This document shows positions 39,091-47,101 of a DNA stretch of 64,000 nt, piece by piece. Position numbers and translations under genes: made by a program. The DNA is from Laribacter hongkongensis DSM 14985 (lineage in GTDB: Bacteria; Pseudomonadota; Gammaproteobacteria; Burkholderiales; Aquaspirillaceae). Numbering within the stretch: position 1 is the stretch's first letter; every line of letters starts with the position of its first letter. The notes under the pieces were generated by a model, which did not search any database, was not told the origin of the DNA, and saw only the letters and a list, made by a program, of their open reading frames with translations. The stretch spans positions 1 through 64,000 of the forward strand of contig NZ_AUHR01000012.1 of assembly GCF_000423285.1 (NCBI RefSeq). Reading direction: 5' to 3'.

Positions 39091-39245
39091 GGCAGGTTCG
39101 GCGGTGGAAAACGGCTGAAAAAACAGCGGATTCTAGCGGATTTTGCCGGTCGGGCGAAGCGCCCGGTCAGCTGTGGTCTCGCACCGCCATGCGTTCAGCG
39201 TAGAATGGCCGCCTTGCGCGTTAAAGAATCCAGAGGATAGGCGTC

Positions 39246-39863
39246 ATGTTTACCGGCATCGTTGCGGGCACGGCCGAGGTGGTTGCCCTGACTGAGAAGA
39301 CTGCTTTCCGCACCCATGTCGTCCGCTTGCCGGCCGGCCTGCTGCCCGGACTGGCCACCGGGGCGTCGGTGGCGCACAACGGCGTGTGCCTGACGGTGAC
39401 GTCCGTTGATGGCGATCTCGTCAGCTTTGACCTGATGCAGGAAACCCTGCGCGTGACCAACCTGGGCGAGTTGCAGGTGGGTGACCGGGTGAACGTGGAG
39501 CGGGCCGCCCGCTTCGGCGACGATATCGGCGGCCATGCCATGAGCGGCCACGTGATGGCCACTGCCGTCATCACCCGCGTCATCGATACGCCGGACAACC
39601 GGACCGTATGGTTCCGCCTGCCCGACGAACTGGCGAAGTTCGTGTTCACCAAGGGCTACATCGGCATCGATGGTTGCAGCCTGACCATCGGTGCGGTCGA
39701 GCATGCCGGATTCTGCGTGCACCTGATTCCGGAAACGCTGGCCCGTACCAACCTCGGCTGGCGGCAGGCCGGCGAGCGCGTCAACATCGAAATCGATCCG
39801 CAGACGCAGGTGATCGTCGAGACGGTCGAACGGGTGCTGGCCGGCCGGGGTGACGGCCGGTGA
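39246..39863 (+). CDS. ribE: Riboflavin synthase, alpha subunit
   Basis: This enzyme dismutates two 6,7-dimethyl-8-ribityllumazine molecules to riboflavin. The 205-aa product has the typical internal duplication. The first lumazine-binding repeat starts MFTGIVAGTAEV with VAHNGVCLTV and MSGHVMAT, and the second includes GYIGIDGCSLTIG and CVHLIPETLARTNLG. The SD AGAGGATAGG precedes the ATG. No FMN riboswitch signature is visible upstream. It overlaps the next gene at GTGA. Confidence 0.96.
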   Translation: MFTGIVAGTAEVVALTEKTAFRTHVVRLPAGLLPGLATGASVAHNGVCLTVTSVDGDLVSFDLMQETLRVTNLGELQVGDRVNVERAARFGDDIGGHAMSGHVMATAVITRVIDTPDNRTVWFRLPDELAKFVFTKGYIGIDGCSLTIGAVEHAGFCVHLIPETLARTNLGWRQAGERVNIEIDPQTQVIVETVERVLAGRGDGR

Positions 39864-40513
39864 GTGCCCGTCCGGCACTGGTTTCATGGAGTGGCGGCAA
39901 GGATTCGGCTCTGGCCATGTGGCGCGCGCGCCGGCAGGGCTGGGAGCCGGTGGCGCTGTTCAACATGCTGGCGGCCCGGGAAGAGCGCAGCCGCTCGCAC
40001 GGGCTGGCGCCGGCCGTGCTGGCCGCGCAGGCGCAGGCACTGGGGCTGCCGCTGGTGACGGCCCGGGCCGACTGGTCCGACTACGAAGCCGTGTTCATCG
40101 CCACCCTGCGTGACGAATCCCGCCGGGCAGAAGCGGTGGTGTTTGGCGACATTGACCTTGACGCGCACCGGGAGTGGGAGGAAAAGGTCTGTCATGCCGC
40201 TGGTCTGGAAGCCGTGCTGCCGCTGTGGCAGCAGCCGCGCCGGGCGCTGGTGGACGAGATGATTGCCGCCGGTTTCGTCGCGCGCATCTGCACCGTGCGC
40301 GACGGCGTGCTGCCGGCCGCATTCCTCGGGCGGGTGCTGGACGACGGTTGCGTGCGCGAGCTGGAGGCACTGGGGGTTGATCCCTGCGGCGAGGCCGGAG
40401 AATTCCACACGCTGGTGGTGGACGGTCCCGGATTTGCCGCGCCGCTTGAATTACGCACTGGTCATACCCATTCACACGGCGGCTGTACTTTTATCGATTT
40501 TTCACTGGCCTGA
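39860..40513 (+). CDS. Dph6-related ATP pyrophosphatase family protein (COG2102-like)
   Basis: The 217-aa product is an adenine-nucleotide alpha-hydrolase (PP-loop) with the N-terminal signature VSWSGGKDSALAMWRAR. Later conserved segments are VVFGDIDLDAHREWEE and GEAGEFHTLVVDGP, the last typical of diphthine-ammonia ligase homologues. Bacteria lack diphthamide, so the substrate is unknown. The GTG start overlaps the ribE stop by three bases, and ribBA follows after 5 nt. It is thus embedded in the riboflavin operon, which suggests a nucleotide- or flavin-related amidation or thiolation role, but this is inference. Confidence 0.85.
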   Translation: MSARPALVSWSGGKDSALAMWRARRQGWEPVALFNMLAAREERSRSHGLAPAVLAAQAQALGLPLVTARADWSDYEAVFIATLRDESRRAEAVVFGDIDLDAHREWEEKVCHAAGLEAVLPLWQQPRRALVDEMIAAGFVARICTVRDGVLPAAFLGRVLDDGCVRELEALGVDPCGEAGEFHTLVVDGPGFAAPLELRTGHTHSHGGCTFIDFSLA

Positions 40514-40518
40514 GCATC

Positions 40519-41622
40519 ATGAGCATTTCCCCGATCCAAGACATTCTGGCCGACATCCGCGCCGGCAAGCAGGTCATCCTGATCGATGACGAAGACCGCG
40601 AAAACGAAGGCGACCTGATCCTGGCCGCCGATTTCGTTTCTCCCGAGCACATCAACTTCATGGCCAAGCACGGCCGTGGCCTGATCTGCCTGACGCTGAC
40701 CGAAGACCGCTGCCGCCAGCTCAACCTGCCCTTGATGGTGCAGCACAACGGCTCGTCGCACGGCACCAATTTCACCCTGTCGATCGAAGCCGCCGAAGGC
40801 GTGTCGACCGGCATTTCCGCTGCCGACCGTGCCCGCACGGTGCAGGCCGCCGTGTCCCGGCATGCCCGGCCTGAAGACATCGTGCAGCCGGGACACATTT
40901 TTCCGCTGATGGCCCAGCCTGGCGGCGTGCTGGTGCGTGCCGGCCATACCGAAGCCGGCTGCGACCTCACCGGCCTTGCCGGCCTGACCCCGTCGGCCGT
41001 GATCTGCGAAATCATGAATGACGACGGCACCATGGCCCGCCTGCCGGAGCTTCTGGTGTTTGCCGAGCAGCACGGCCTCAAGGTCGGCACCATTGCCGAC
41101 CTGATCGCCTACCGCAGCCAGACCGAAAGCCTGATCGAGCATGTCGCCGAGCGTGACGTCGATACGCCGTACGGCCTGCTGCGCCTGCATGCCTTCCGCG
41201 ACACCACTACCGGAGCCGCCCACCTGGCGCTGGTCAAGGGCCGCATCGATGCGGCCGCCGAAACGCTGGTGCGCGTGCACGAGCCGCTGTCGGTGATGGA
41301 CTGGCTGGATACCCGCGACACCGGCCACAGCTGGTCGGTGCCGAAAGTGATGGCCGAATTCGAGCGCGCCGGCAGCGGCGTGCTGATCCTGCTGCACCGC
41401 GATGAAACCGCCGATGCCCTGCTGGCGCGGGCCTTCCCCGGTGTGGTCAGCGAACCGGCACGCAAATGGGACCCGAAGATCTACGGCATCGGGGCACAGA
41501 TCCTCAAGCGCCTTGGCGTGGGCCGCATGCGGCTGATGTCCAAGCCGCTGAAGATTCCCAGCATGACCGGTTTTTCGCTGGAGGTCTGCGGTTACCTCGA
41601 GGCAGCCTCGCGCCAGTCCTGA
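40519..41622 (+). CDS. ribBA: 3,4-dihydroxy-2-butanone 4-phosphate synthase with degenerate GTP cyclohydrolase II domain
   Basis: The N-terminal RibB domain makes the four-carbon precursor of riboflavin from ribulose 5-phosphate. Its active-site segments DDEDRENEGDLILAADF, RAGHTEAGCDLT and MNDDGTMARLPE are intact. Residues about 205-367 align with GTP cyclohydrolase II (YGLLRLHAF, HLALVKG, GIGAQILKRLGVGRMRL). However, the zinc-binding Cys cluster (CLTGDxxxSxRCDC type) and the QEGRGIGL loop are missing; the positions read EPLSVMDWLDTRD and HRDETADALL. This half is therefore probably not a cyclohydrolase, and a separate ribA is expected elsewhere. Confidence 0.92.
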   Translation: MSISPIQDILADIRAGKQVILIDDEDRENEGDLILAADFVSPEHINFMAKHGRGLICLTLTEDRCRQLNLPLMVQHNGSSHGTNFTLSIEAAEGVSTGISAADRARTVQAAVSRHARPEDIVQPGHIFPLMAQPGGVLVRAGHTEAGCDLTGLAGLTPSAVICEIMNDDGTMARLPELLVFAEQHGLKVGTIADLIAYRSQTESLIEHVAERDVDTPYGLLRLHAFRDTTTGAAHLALVKGRIDAAAETLVRVHEPLSVMDWLDTRDTGHSWSVPKVMAEFERAGSGVLILLHRDETADALLARAFPGVVSEPARKWDPKIYGIGAQILKRLGVGRMRLMSKPLKIPSMTGFSLEVCGYLEAASRQS

Positions 41623-41760
41623 GCCGCATGCCTGGCGGCGGGAATCCGTCTTTGTCTGGCCGATCAGAGATTTGTTCTCGCCAAGCCGGGCCAACACGCT
41701 CTAAAATGCCGCCCTTTTTCAGGACATCTCCGACCCATTCCCTTCGCTCCAGGAGCCGCC

Positions 41761-42234
41761 ATGAACCCTGACATCGTCAATCTCGAATCCAACCTCAACG
41801 GTGAAGGACTGCGCATTGGCGTGGTGATGGCCCGCTTCAACCTGCCTGTTTGCGAAGGGCTGCGCGACGCCTGCCTTGACGAACTCCTGGCGCTGGGCGT
41901 CGAGCCGACCGACATCACCTTCGTGACCGTGCCCGGCGCGCTGGAGATCCCGCTGGCCTTGCAGGCCATGGCCCAGAACGAGGACGACAGCTACGACGCG
42001 CTGGTGGCGCTGGGAGCCGTGATCCGCGGGGAAACCTACCATTTCGAACTGGTTTCCAACGAAGCCGGCGCAGCGCTGACCCGGGTCGGGCTGGACTTTG
42101 ACATTCCCGTGGCCAACGGCGTGCTGACGTGCGATACCGACGAGCAGGCCGAAGCCCGCATGGCCGAAAAGGGCCGCGACTGCGCCCGTTGCGCGGTCGA
42201 GATGGCCAATCTGCAGAAAGCGTTTTACGACTGA
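41761..42234 (+). CDS. ribH: 6,7-dimethyl-8-ribityllumazine synthase
   Basis: This enzyme condenses the RibB product with the ribitylamino-pyrimidine to make lumazine. The 157-aa product has the family motifs [27 protein letters not shown] and [16 protein letters not shown], the last with the catalytic His. The ATG is 138 nt after ribBA and its stop overlaps nusB (ATGA). Confidence 0.96.
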   Translation: MNPDIVNLESNLNGEGLRIGVVMARFNLPVCEGLRDACLDELLALGVEPTDITFVTVPGALEIPLALQAMAQNEDDSYDALVALGAVIRGETYHFELVSNEAGAALTRVGLDFDIPVANGVLTCDTDEQAEARMAEKGRDCARCAVEMANLQKAFYD

Positions 42235-42731
42235 TGAAGACCCCGAGACGACGCGCCCGCGAATTCGCGGTGCAGGGCATCTACCAGTGGCAGCTCAATG
42301 CCCTGACGCCCGCTACCATCGAAAAGAACCTGCGCGACAACGAGCAGTTCGCCAAGGCTGACGAAGCCCTGTTCCGCACGCTGCTGTACGGCGTGCTCAA
42401 CGACCCGGTCCGGATCGAGTCCGCGATTGCCAGCCACTTCGAGCGTGCTCCGGAAGATGTCAGCCCGGTCGAACGTGCCGTGCTGCTGATGGCGGCTTTC
42501 GAGCTGACCCAGCAGGCGGAAACTCCGCTGGCCGTGATCATCAACGAAGCCATTGAGATCGCCAAGACCTTCGGCGGCGCCGAAGGGCACCGCTTCGTCA
42601 ACGGCGTGCTCGACAAGTACGCCGCCGAAGTGCGCCCGGAAGAATTCGAAGCCGTGCGTTCACACCGCCGCAACAAGCGTCCGGCTGCCGACAAGCCGGT
42701 TGCTACCGACAAGCCGGCTGCTGCCGAATAA
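42234..42731 (+). CDS. nusB: Transcription antitermination protein NusB
   Basis: NusB binds the boxA RNA with NusE (S10) in rRNA antitermination. The 165-aa product has the N-terminal RRRAREFAVQGIYQWQL and the conserved ERAVLLMAAFEL and VIINEAIEIAKTFGGAEGHRFVNGVLD (shown in part) segments. The C-terminal tail is Lys/Ala/Pro-rich with a short repeat (ADKPVATDKPAAAE) that is beyond the usual fold. An upstream frame extension is a ribH shadow; ATG 42234 is coupled to ribH. Confidence 0.94.
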   Translation: MKTPRRRAREFAVQGIYQWQLNALTPATIEKNLRDNEQFAKADEALFRTLLYGVLNDPVRIESAIASHFERAPEDVSPVERAVLLMAAFELTQQAETPLAVIINEAIEIAKTFGGAEGHRFVNGVLDKYAAEVRPEEFEAVRSHRRNKRPAADKPVATDKPAAAE

Positions 42732-42750
42732 GCGCCTGCGGTCAGATCCG

Positions 42751-42775
42751 ACACCCGCCCGGCGCGGGTGTTTTT
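42751..42775 (+). terminator. Intrinsic terminator downstream of nusB
   Basis: ACACCCGC (42751-42758) pairs with GCGGGTGT (42764-42771), followed by TTTTGTTTG. It ends the rib-nusB transcript. Confidence 0.9.
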
Positions 42776-43128
42776 GTTTGTCCGGCTGCGGTACCGGCGT
42801 ATCCGCAAGTGCCTCTGTCTAGTGCCGGAGGCCGGTGCTGGCCCGGCAGCCGTTGCCGCATGGTCAGGAAAAACACGGCGCCCCTCGCCCCGCAGGTCAC
42901 AGGGGATGGCCGGGAATGGCCGGCTGGCGAGGTGATGAAGGCAGTCAGGTGTGCCTGCGTGTTGCGTCACACCCGGCCGCGCGGGACTGGCTGCCGGCCA
43001 GGCAGCACCGGCTGGCCTGGTGCCGGGTTCCGTGTCAGCATCGCCGTGGCGGAGGGTGTCTGCCGTCGTGTCATCAGCTGGCCTGGCCGCCACCTGTGCC
43101 GCTTTTTGTTTCCGGGAACCGTTGCCGC
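42776..43128. other. GC-rich gene-free spacer between nusB and thiL
   Basis: About 350 nt without a supported gene. One frame runs open into thiL, but its sequence is Arg/Pro/His-rich and lacks an SD or any similarity I recognise. The region is rich in CCGGC-type words. A thiL promoter should lie here, but none is obvious. Confidence 0.5.
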
Positions 43129-44076
43129 ATGAACGAATTTGACCTGATTGCCCGTTACTTCAGCCGTCCGGTGCGTACGGCCCCGCTGGGCGTCGGTGAC
43201 GATTGTGCCATCCTGGCGCCGACACCCGGCTGCGAATTGCTGGTCAGCAAGGACCTCCTGGTCGAGCACCGCCATTTCTTTGCCGATGTCGATCCGGTGG
43301 CGCTGGGGCACAAGACGCTGGCGGTCAACCTGTCCGACATCGCGGCCATGGGGGGCGTGCCGCGCTGGACATGGCTGGGCGCGGCCCTGCCGCAGATTGA
43401 TCCGGCATGGGTGGCGGGATTTGCCGAAGGTTTTTACGCACTGGCGGAGCGGACGGGGGTGGAGTTGCTGGGCGGGGATACCACCCGCGGCCCGCTGACC
43501 CTGTCGGTGACCGTCATGGGGGAAGTGCCGGCCGGCACTGCCATCCGTCGGGACGGCGCCCGTCCGGGCGACGACATCTGGGTGAGCGGCCAGCTGGGAC
43601 TGGCTGCTGCGGCCTTGCAGGCCCGGCTGGGCAGGCTGGTGCTACCGGCAGACGTGGCGGATGCCTGTCTGCTCCGGCTGGAGTGGCCGGAGCCGCGCAC
43701 CGGACTGGGACAGGCCCTGCGCGGGTTGGCCTCGGCCATGCTGGATGTGTCGGACGGACTGGCGGGCGATCTGGGGCACATTCTGGAGCGCTCCGGCGTG
43801 GCGGCCGAACTCTGGCTGGCGGCGATCCCCACGGATGCCTGGCTGGCCGGGCGACGGAACGAAATGCGTGACTGCCTGCTGGCCGGTGGTGACGATTATG
43901 AACTGTGCTTTACGGCCCCGCAGGCCGTACGGGCCGAAGTGGCCGGCCGGGCCGCAGCCGCCGGTGTGGACGTGACCCGGATCGGCATGATCCGCTCAGG
44001 GCACGGCCTGTCGGTGCTGGGAGAGAACGGAGAGCCGGTTGTGCTGGAAAGGAACGGTTTTGACCACTTTGCCTGA
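43129..44076 (+). CDS. thiL: Thiamine-monophosphate kinase
   Basis: ThiL phosphorylates thiamine monophosphate to thiamine pyrophosphate, the cofactor needed by SucA. The 315-aa product has the PurM/AIR-synthase-like motifs GVGDDCAILAP, TLAVNLSDIAAMGG, ELLGGDTTRGPL and AMLDVSDGLAGDL. ATG 43129 matches the usual N-terminus MNEFDLIARYF. It overlaps the pgpA start region by 17 nt. Confidence 0.94.
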   Translation: MNEFDLIARYFSRPVRTAPLGVGDDCAILAPTPGCELLVSKDLLVEHRHFFADVDPVALGHKTLAVNLSDIAAMGGVPRWTWLGAALPQIDPAWVAGFAEGFYALAERTGVELLGGDTTRGPLTLSVTVMGEVPAGTAIRRDGARPGDDIWVSGQLGLAAAALQARLGRLVLPADVADACLLRLEWPEPRTGLGQALRGLASAMLDVSDGLAGDLGHILERSGVAAELWLAAIPTDAWLAGRRNEMRDCLLAGGDDYELCFTAPQAVRAEVAGRAAAAGVDVTRIGMIRSGHGLSVLGENGEPVVLERNGFDHFA

Positions 44077-44569
44077 GGCGAATGCCCGGTTTGTGTTCGC
44101 CCGCGTCTATCGCGTGGTGGCTTTTGGTTTTGGCAGCGGACTGATCCGCCCGGCACCCGGTACCTGGGGATCGCTGGTGGCGTTGCCGCTGTACGGCCTG
44201 CTGTACTGGCTGGGCCTGTCGCCCCTGATGGTGGCGCTGCTGTGCGTGCCGTTGTTCCTCTATGGCTGCCATGCCTGCGGACTGACCTGCCGTGATCTGG
44301 GAGTGCCGGATTTTGGCGGGGTGGTCTGGGACGAAATCGTGGCCATGCTGCTGGTGCTGGCCGTGGCGCCGATGACGCTGGCGGGTTGGGTGATGGGCTT
44401 TGTGCTGTTCCGGTTTTTCGACATCCTCAAGCCGTGGCCGATCCGCTGGTTCGACCGGCGCGTGGAAGGCGGGCTGGGCGTGATGCTGGACGATCTGTGG
44501 GCGGCCGGCTTTGCCATTGTCGGACTCTGGTTTTTTGCCTGGCTCGGGGTGCTGACCCTGGCGGACTGA
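44060..44569 (+). CDS. pgpA: Phosphatidylglycerophosphatase A
   Basis: This inner-membrane phosphatase makes phosphatidylglycerol from phosphatidylglycerol phosphate. The 169-aa product has the family signatures FGSGLIRPAPGTWGSL and VVWDEIVAM, FRFFDILKPWPIRW and three or four hydrophobic helices. TTG 44060 is chosen because AAAGGAA lies at good spacing; a TTG at 44039 is also in frame. The start is inside the thiL 3' end, implying translational coupling. Confidence 0.92.
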   Translation: MTTLPEANARFVFARVYRVVAFGFGSGLIRPAPGTWGSLVALPLYGLLYWLGLSPLMVALLCVPLFLYGCHACGLTCRDLGVPDFGGVVWDEIVAMLLVLAVAPMTLAGWVMGFVLFRFFDILKPWPIRWFDRRVEGGLGVMLDDLWAAGFAIVGLWFFAWLGVLTLAD

Positions 44570-44811
44570 CGGCTGGCAACCGGCTTTGCCGGCGAGACCG
44601 GCCGGGCCTCGAAGCATGGCCGCGCAGGGATGATGCCTGACGGATTCGACCGGCGAACGGGCGGAGCGCTGCCTGGTTTCCTGGTTGGCCGGTTCATCCT
44701 GACAGGCTGGCCGCAGATGCCCGAAAGCCGGGTCAAGCCGGGCCTGCAGGCAATCCTGACGGGGGTGACGACCGGGGCGGTTTGCCTGCAACCGCCACCC
44801 GGCAGCATGGT
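44570..44811. other. Gene-free spacer between pgpA and the ACBP gene
   Basis: No supported gene. The spacer (44570-44897 in all) is GC-rich until the AT-rich palindrome and promoter region at 44812-44851, listed separately. Confidence 0.5.
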
Positions 44812-44812
44812 T

Positions 44813-44826
44813 CAAACGATCGTTTT
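44813..44826. promoter_or_regulatory. PsrA-type palindromic operator candidate upstream of the ACBP gene
   Basis: The perfect 12-bp palindrome AAACGATCGTTT (44814-44825) lies in the context TCAAAC-GATC-GTTTTAT. This is the same CAAAC-N4-GTTT arrangement as at 21863-21886. It lies 72 nt before the ACBP start and overlaps the -35 region of a weak promoter whose -10 may be TAAAGT (44846-44851). Confidence 0.5.
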
Positions 44827-44897
44827 ATTTGTGGTGCCGGCATGGTAAAGTGGCGTGCAAATGCCACCCGCACAATGAATGATCAGGAGAAACCGCC

Positions 44898-45158
44898 ATG
44901 TCCGACATTGCCACCCGTTTTGCCGCTGCCCGCCAGGATGTCCAGGCGCTGGCAGAACGCCCGGACAACGCAACGTTGCTGGAGCTGTATGCGCTCTACA
45001 AGCAGGGTGCCGAAGGTGATGCCACCGGCGAGCGCCCCGGCATGATGGATTTCGTCAACCGCATGAAGTTCGATGCCTGGGACAAGCTGCGCGGCACGCA
45101 GCAGGAAGCGGCCCAGCAGGCCTACATTGATCTGGTGGAGCGCCTGCGCGCCGGCTGA
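44898..45158 (+). CDS. Acyl-CoA-binding protein
   Basis: ACBP binds medium- and long-chain acyl-CoA in the cytosol. The 86-aa product matches the family length of about 86. The core motif LELYALYKQGAEGDATGERPG (shown in part) contains the conserved YKQ and GD residues, and KFDAWDKLRGTQQEAAQQAYI is the second family signature. The SD CAGGAG precedes the ATG. The gene is monocistronic, ended by a strong terminator. A lipid-responsive operator-like palindrome lies upstream. Confidence 0.93.
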   Translation: MSDIATRFAAARQDVQALAERPDNATLLELYALYKQGAEGDATGERPGMMDFVNRMKFDAWDKLRGTQQEAAQQAYIDLVERLRAG

Positions 45159-45179
45159 TCCCTGCCGCCGTACCTGACC

Positions 45180-45209
45180 GGACAGCCTGTGCACAGGCTG
45201 TCCTTTTTT
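45180..45209 (+). terminator. Intrinsic terminator downstream of the ACBP gene
   Basis: A perfect 24-nt palindrome (45180-45203; left arm GGACAGCCTGTG) is followed by six T residues. Confidence 0.92.
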
Positions 45210-45243
45210 CTTGCCTGCAATCAGGTGAAGTACCGGAGCGGTA

Positions 45244-45257
45244 TTGATCGCCATCAA
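45244..45257. promoter_or_regulatory. FNR-type box upstream of hemY
   Basis: TTGATCGCCATCAA matches the FNR consensus TTGAT-N4-ATCAA exactly. Its centre (45250/45251) is about 42 nt upstream of the start site predicted from the TATAAT at 45281-45286. That is the class II activation position, and no -35 hexamer is present. A second TATAAT occurs at 45295-45300. Confidence 0.65.
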
Positions 45258-45280
45258 GCGTGTGATGGTTAATCTGCACG

Positions 45281-45300
45281 TATAATCAATTACTTATAAT
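45281..45300 (+). promoter_or_regulatory. Tandem consensus -10 elements of hemY
   Basis: TATAAT occurs at 45281-45286 and again at 45295-45300, 16-35 nt before the hemY ATG. The first is placed for FNR-dependent activation from the upstream box. A transcript from the second would have almost no leader. Confidence 0.5.
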
Positions 45301-45315
45301 TAATGGATTGATGTC

Positions 45316-46638
45316 ATGGTGGTGGTGATCGGTGCCGGCATTTCCGGCCTGTCGTGTGCCTGGCACCTGCAACAGCGGGGCATCCCCGTCGTGGTGCTGG
45401 AGGCCGGCAGCCGGGTCGGCGGCAAGATCGGGACGGTAGCGGCCGACGGTTACCGGCTGGAACTCGGCCCCAATACCCTTTACGGCCATGCCGGGCATCT
45501 GGACCTTCTGGAACGGCTGGGCCTCACGGCAGCCATCCGGCCGGCGGCGGCCGTGGTCCGGCACCGTTTCGTGCTGCGCGGCGATCGCTACGAGGCCCTG
45601 CCGTCCGGACCGCTGTCGTTCCTGACCGGATCGCAGTTCGGTGCCCGGAGCAAATGGCTGGCGCTGACCGAGCCTTTCCGGCGCAACCGGCCGGTGCGTG
45701 AGCCGGAAACCGTGGCTGCCTTTTTCCGGCGTCGTCTGGGCGACGAATTTGTCGAGCGGGCCATTTCGCCGTTTGTCGGCGGCATTTTTGCCGGTGATCC
45801 CGAAGAGCTGGTGGCCGGACTGACGCTGCCGGTCATCCACGAAGCCGAGCGCCAGTCAGGCTCCATCGTGCGCGGCATGTTTGCCCGCCGCAAAACCTTC
45901 CGGCGCAAGGCCACCTTCACCCTGAACGAGGGTTTGCAGCAGCTGCCCGAAGCACTGGCGCAGGGGCTGGACGTACGGCTGGATACGCCGGTGCAGGCAC
46001 TGGAGCGGCTGGAAACCGGCTGGCGGGTCAGCACCCCGGCAGGTGAACTGGACGCCGACGAAGTGGTGCTGGCCGTGCCGGCCGACGTGGCCGGGCAACT
46101 GCTGGCCAGCCATTTTCCGGCCATTGCAGCGAACCTTGCCAACGTAACCTACGCCCCGGTGGCCGTCCTGCATACGGCCTGGCCACGCAGCACGGTCGGG
46201 CATGACCTCGACGGTTTTGGCGGGCTGAACCCCAAAGTCGAAAAACCGTTTGCTGCCGGCTCCATCTGGTCCGGCTCGCTGTTTCCCGACCGCACGCCGG
46301 CAGGCGAAACCCTGCTGACCACCTTTGTCGGCGGCATGCAGTTCCTTGACCGTTACCGGCACGATGACGCCACGCTGGTGGCGCTGGCGCTGGAAGAACT
46401 GCGGCGGCTCTACCGCATCCAGGGCGAGCCGACCCTTTGCCGGCTGACCCGTCAGGAGCAGGCCATTCCGCAGTACGACAGCCATGCCCTGCCGCTGGCC
46501 AGCGCGGTCAGTGACCTGCATGAACACGGTATCCGCGTGTGTGCCAACTGGCATGGCGGGGTATCGGTCGTCGACTGTCTCGACAAGGGGCAGCAGGTGG
46601 CTGTCCAGTGCTTGCTGGACTACCCGCCGGCCAGCTGA
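45316..46638 (+). CDS. hemY: Protoporphyrinogen oxidase, oxygen-dependent HemY type
   Basis: This FAD enzyme oxidises protoporphyrinogen IX to protoporphyrin IX, the substrate of HemH. The 440-aa product starts with the FAD fold MVVVIGAGISGLSCAW and VVVLEAGSRVGGKIGT. It has the family segments ELGPNTLYG and ISPFVGGIFAGDPEELV, and ends with a C-terminal FAD-binding CANWHGGVSVVDCLDKG. It is a little shorter than typical HemY (about 460-480 aa). A general FAD amine oxidase is possible but less likely. It is preceded by an FNR box and tandem TATAAT elements; the SD is weak. Confidence 0.85.
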   Translation: MVVVIGAGISGLSCAWHLQQRGIPVVVLEAGSRVGGKIGTVAADGYRLELGPNTLYGHAGHLDLLERLGLTAAIRPAAAVVRHRFVLRGDRYEALPSGPLSFLTGSQFGARSKWLALTEPFRRNRPVREPETVAAFFRRRLGDEFVERAISPFVGGIFAGDPEELVAGLTLPVIHEAERQSGSIVRGMFARRKTFRRKATFTLNEGLQQLPEALAQGLDVRLDTPVQALERLETGWRVSTPAGELDADEVVLAVPADVAGQLLASHFPAIAANLANVTYAPVAVLHTAWPRSTVGHDLDGFGGLNPKVEKPFAAGSIWSGSLFPDRTPAGETLLTTFVGGMQFLDRYRHDDATLVALALEELRRLYRIQGEPTLCRLTRQEQAIPQYDSHALPLASAVSDLHEHGIRVCANWHGGVSVVDCLDKGQQVAVQCLLDYPPAS

Positions 46639-46925
46639 AGGGCACGATGGCATATGGGGCGGGCTGCGGCGGATCGCCCGGCCGGTGGCTTTGCCCTGTC
46701 ACACGGGGCGGTGCCCGGCCTGGCGGTTGCGCGGTTTCAGCCACCTGTTGCCAGGCTGGCGGGGCTCGCCGGCATGAGGCACCGCAGCATCCCGGATGCC
46801 GGCCGGTCGCCTGTCGCGCCGGTGTCTGACCTGTAACGGCGGCATTTTGCGGGGTGGGGCCAGGTTGGCTGGTGTAACCCCGCTGTGCGTACGGATGTGT
46901 GTGCCGGCCGCTGGAATGGCATCCG

Positions 46926-46953
46926 GCCCGGCCTCGCCAGCCGGGCGCTTTTT
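46926..46953 (+). terminator. Possible terminator downstream of hemY
   Basis: GCCCGGC (46926-46932) pairs with GCCGGGC (46940-46946) and is followed by GCTTTTT. It lies about 290 nt after the hemY stop, which is far for a terminator. Confidence 0.4.
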
Positions 46954-47037
46954 GGGCCGGAGCCCCGGCGCCGGCCGGTTGTGACGGTGGCGGCCATTTT
47001 CCCTTGATGCCGTCCCGGCTGTTTCCGGCCCGTGAGG

Positions 47038-47067
47038 AGGCTGCGTCGCCGGTGGCAGACGCAGCCT
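47038..47067 (-). terminator. Possible hairpin terminator downstream of fghA
   Basis: AGGCTGCGTC (47038-47047) and GACGCAGCCT (47058-47067) form perfect ten-base arms 35 nt beyond the fghA stop on the minus strand. No U tract follows. Confidence 0.4.
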
Positions 47068-47101
47068 GGCCCTCCGGTTACCAGCCGGGGGCTGACCTGG
47101 T

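Larger units (their letters stand above)
46639..47101. other. GC-rich gene-free spacer between hemY and fghA
   Basis: 463 nt without a supported gene, between convergent hemY and fghA. It contains two hairpins, listed separately, and many CCGGC/GCCGG words. Open frames here are Arg/Pro-rich and lack SD sequences. Confidence 0.5.

Noticed and set aside
39091-39245. Possible FMN riboswitch before ribE (also considered before ribBA and ribH)
   Set aside because: No RFN-element conserved boxes are visible in any of these leaders.
42835-43128. N-terminal extension of thiL by about 98 codons
   Set aside because: The extension is Arg/Pro/His-rich, has no similarity to ThiL, and the conserved N-terminus starts at 43129.
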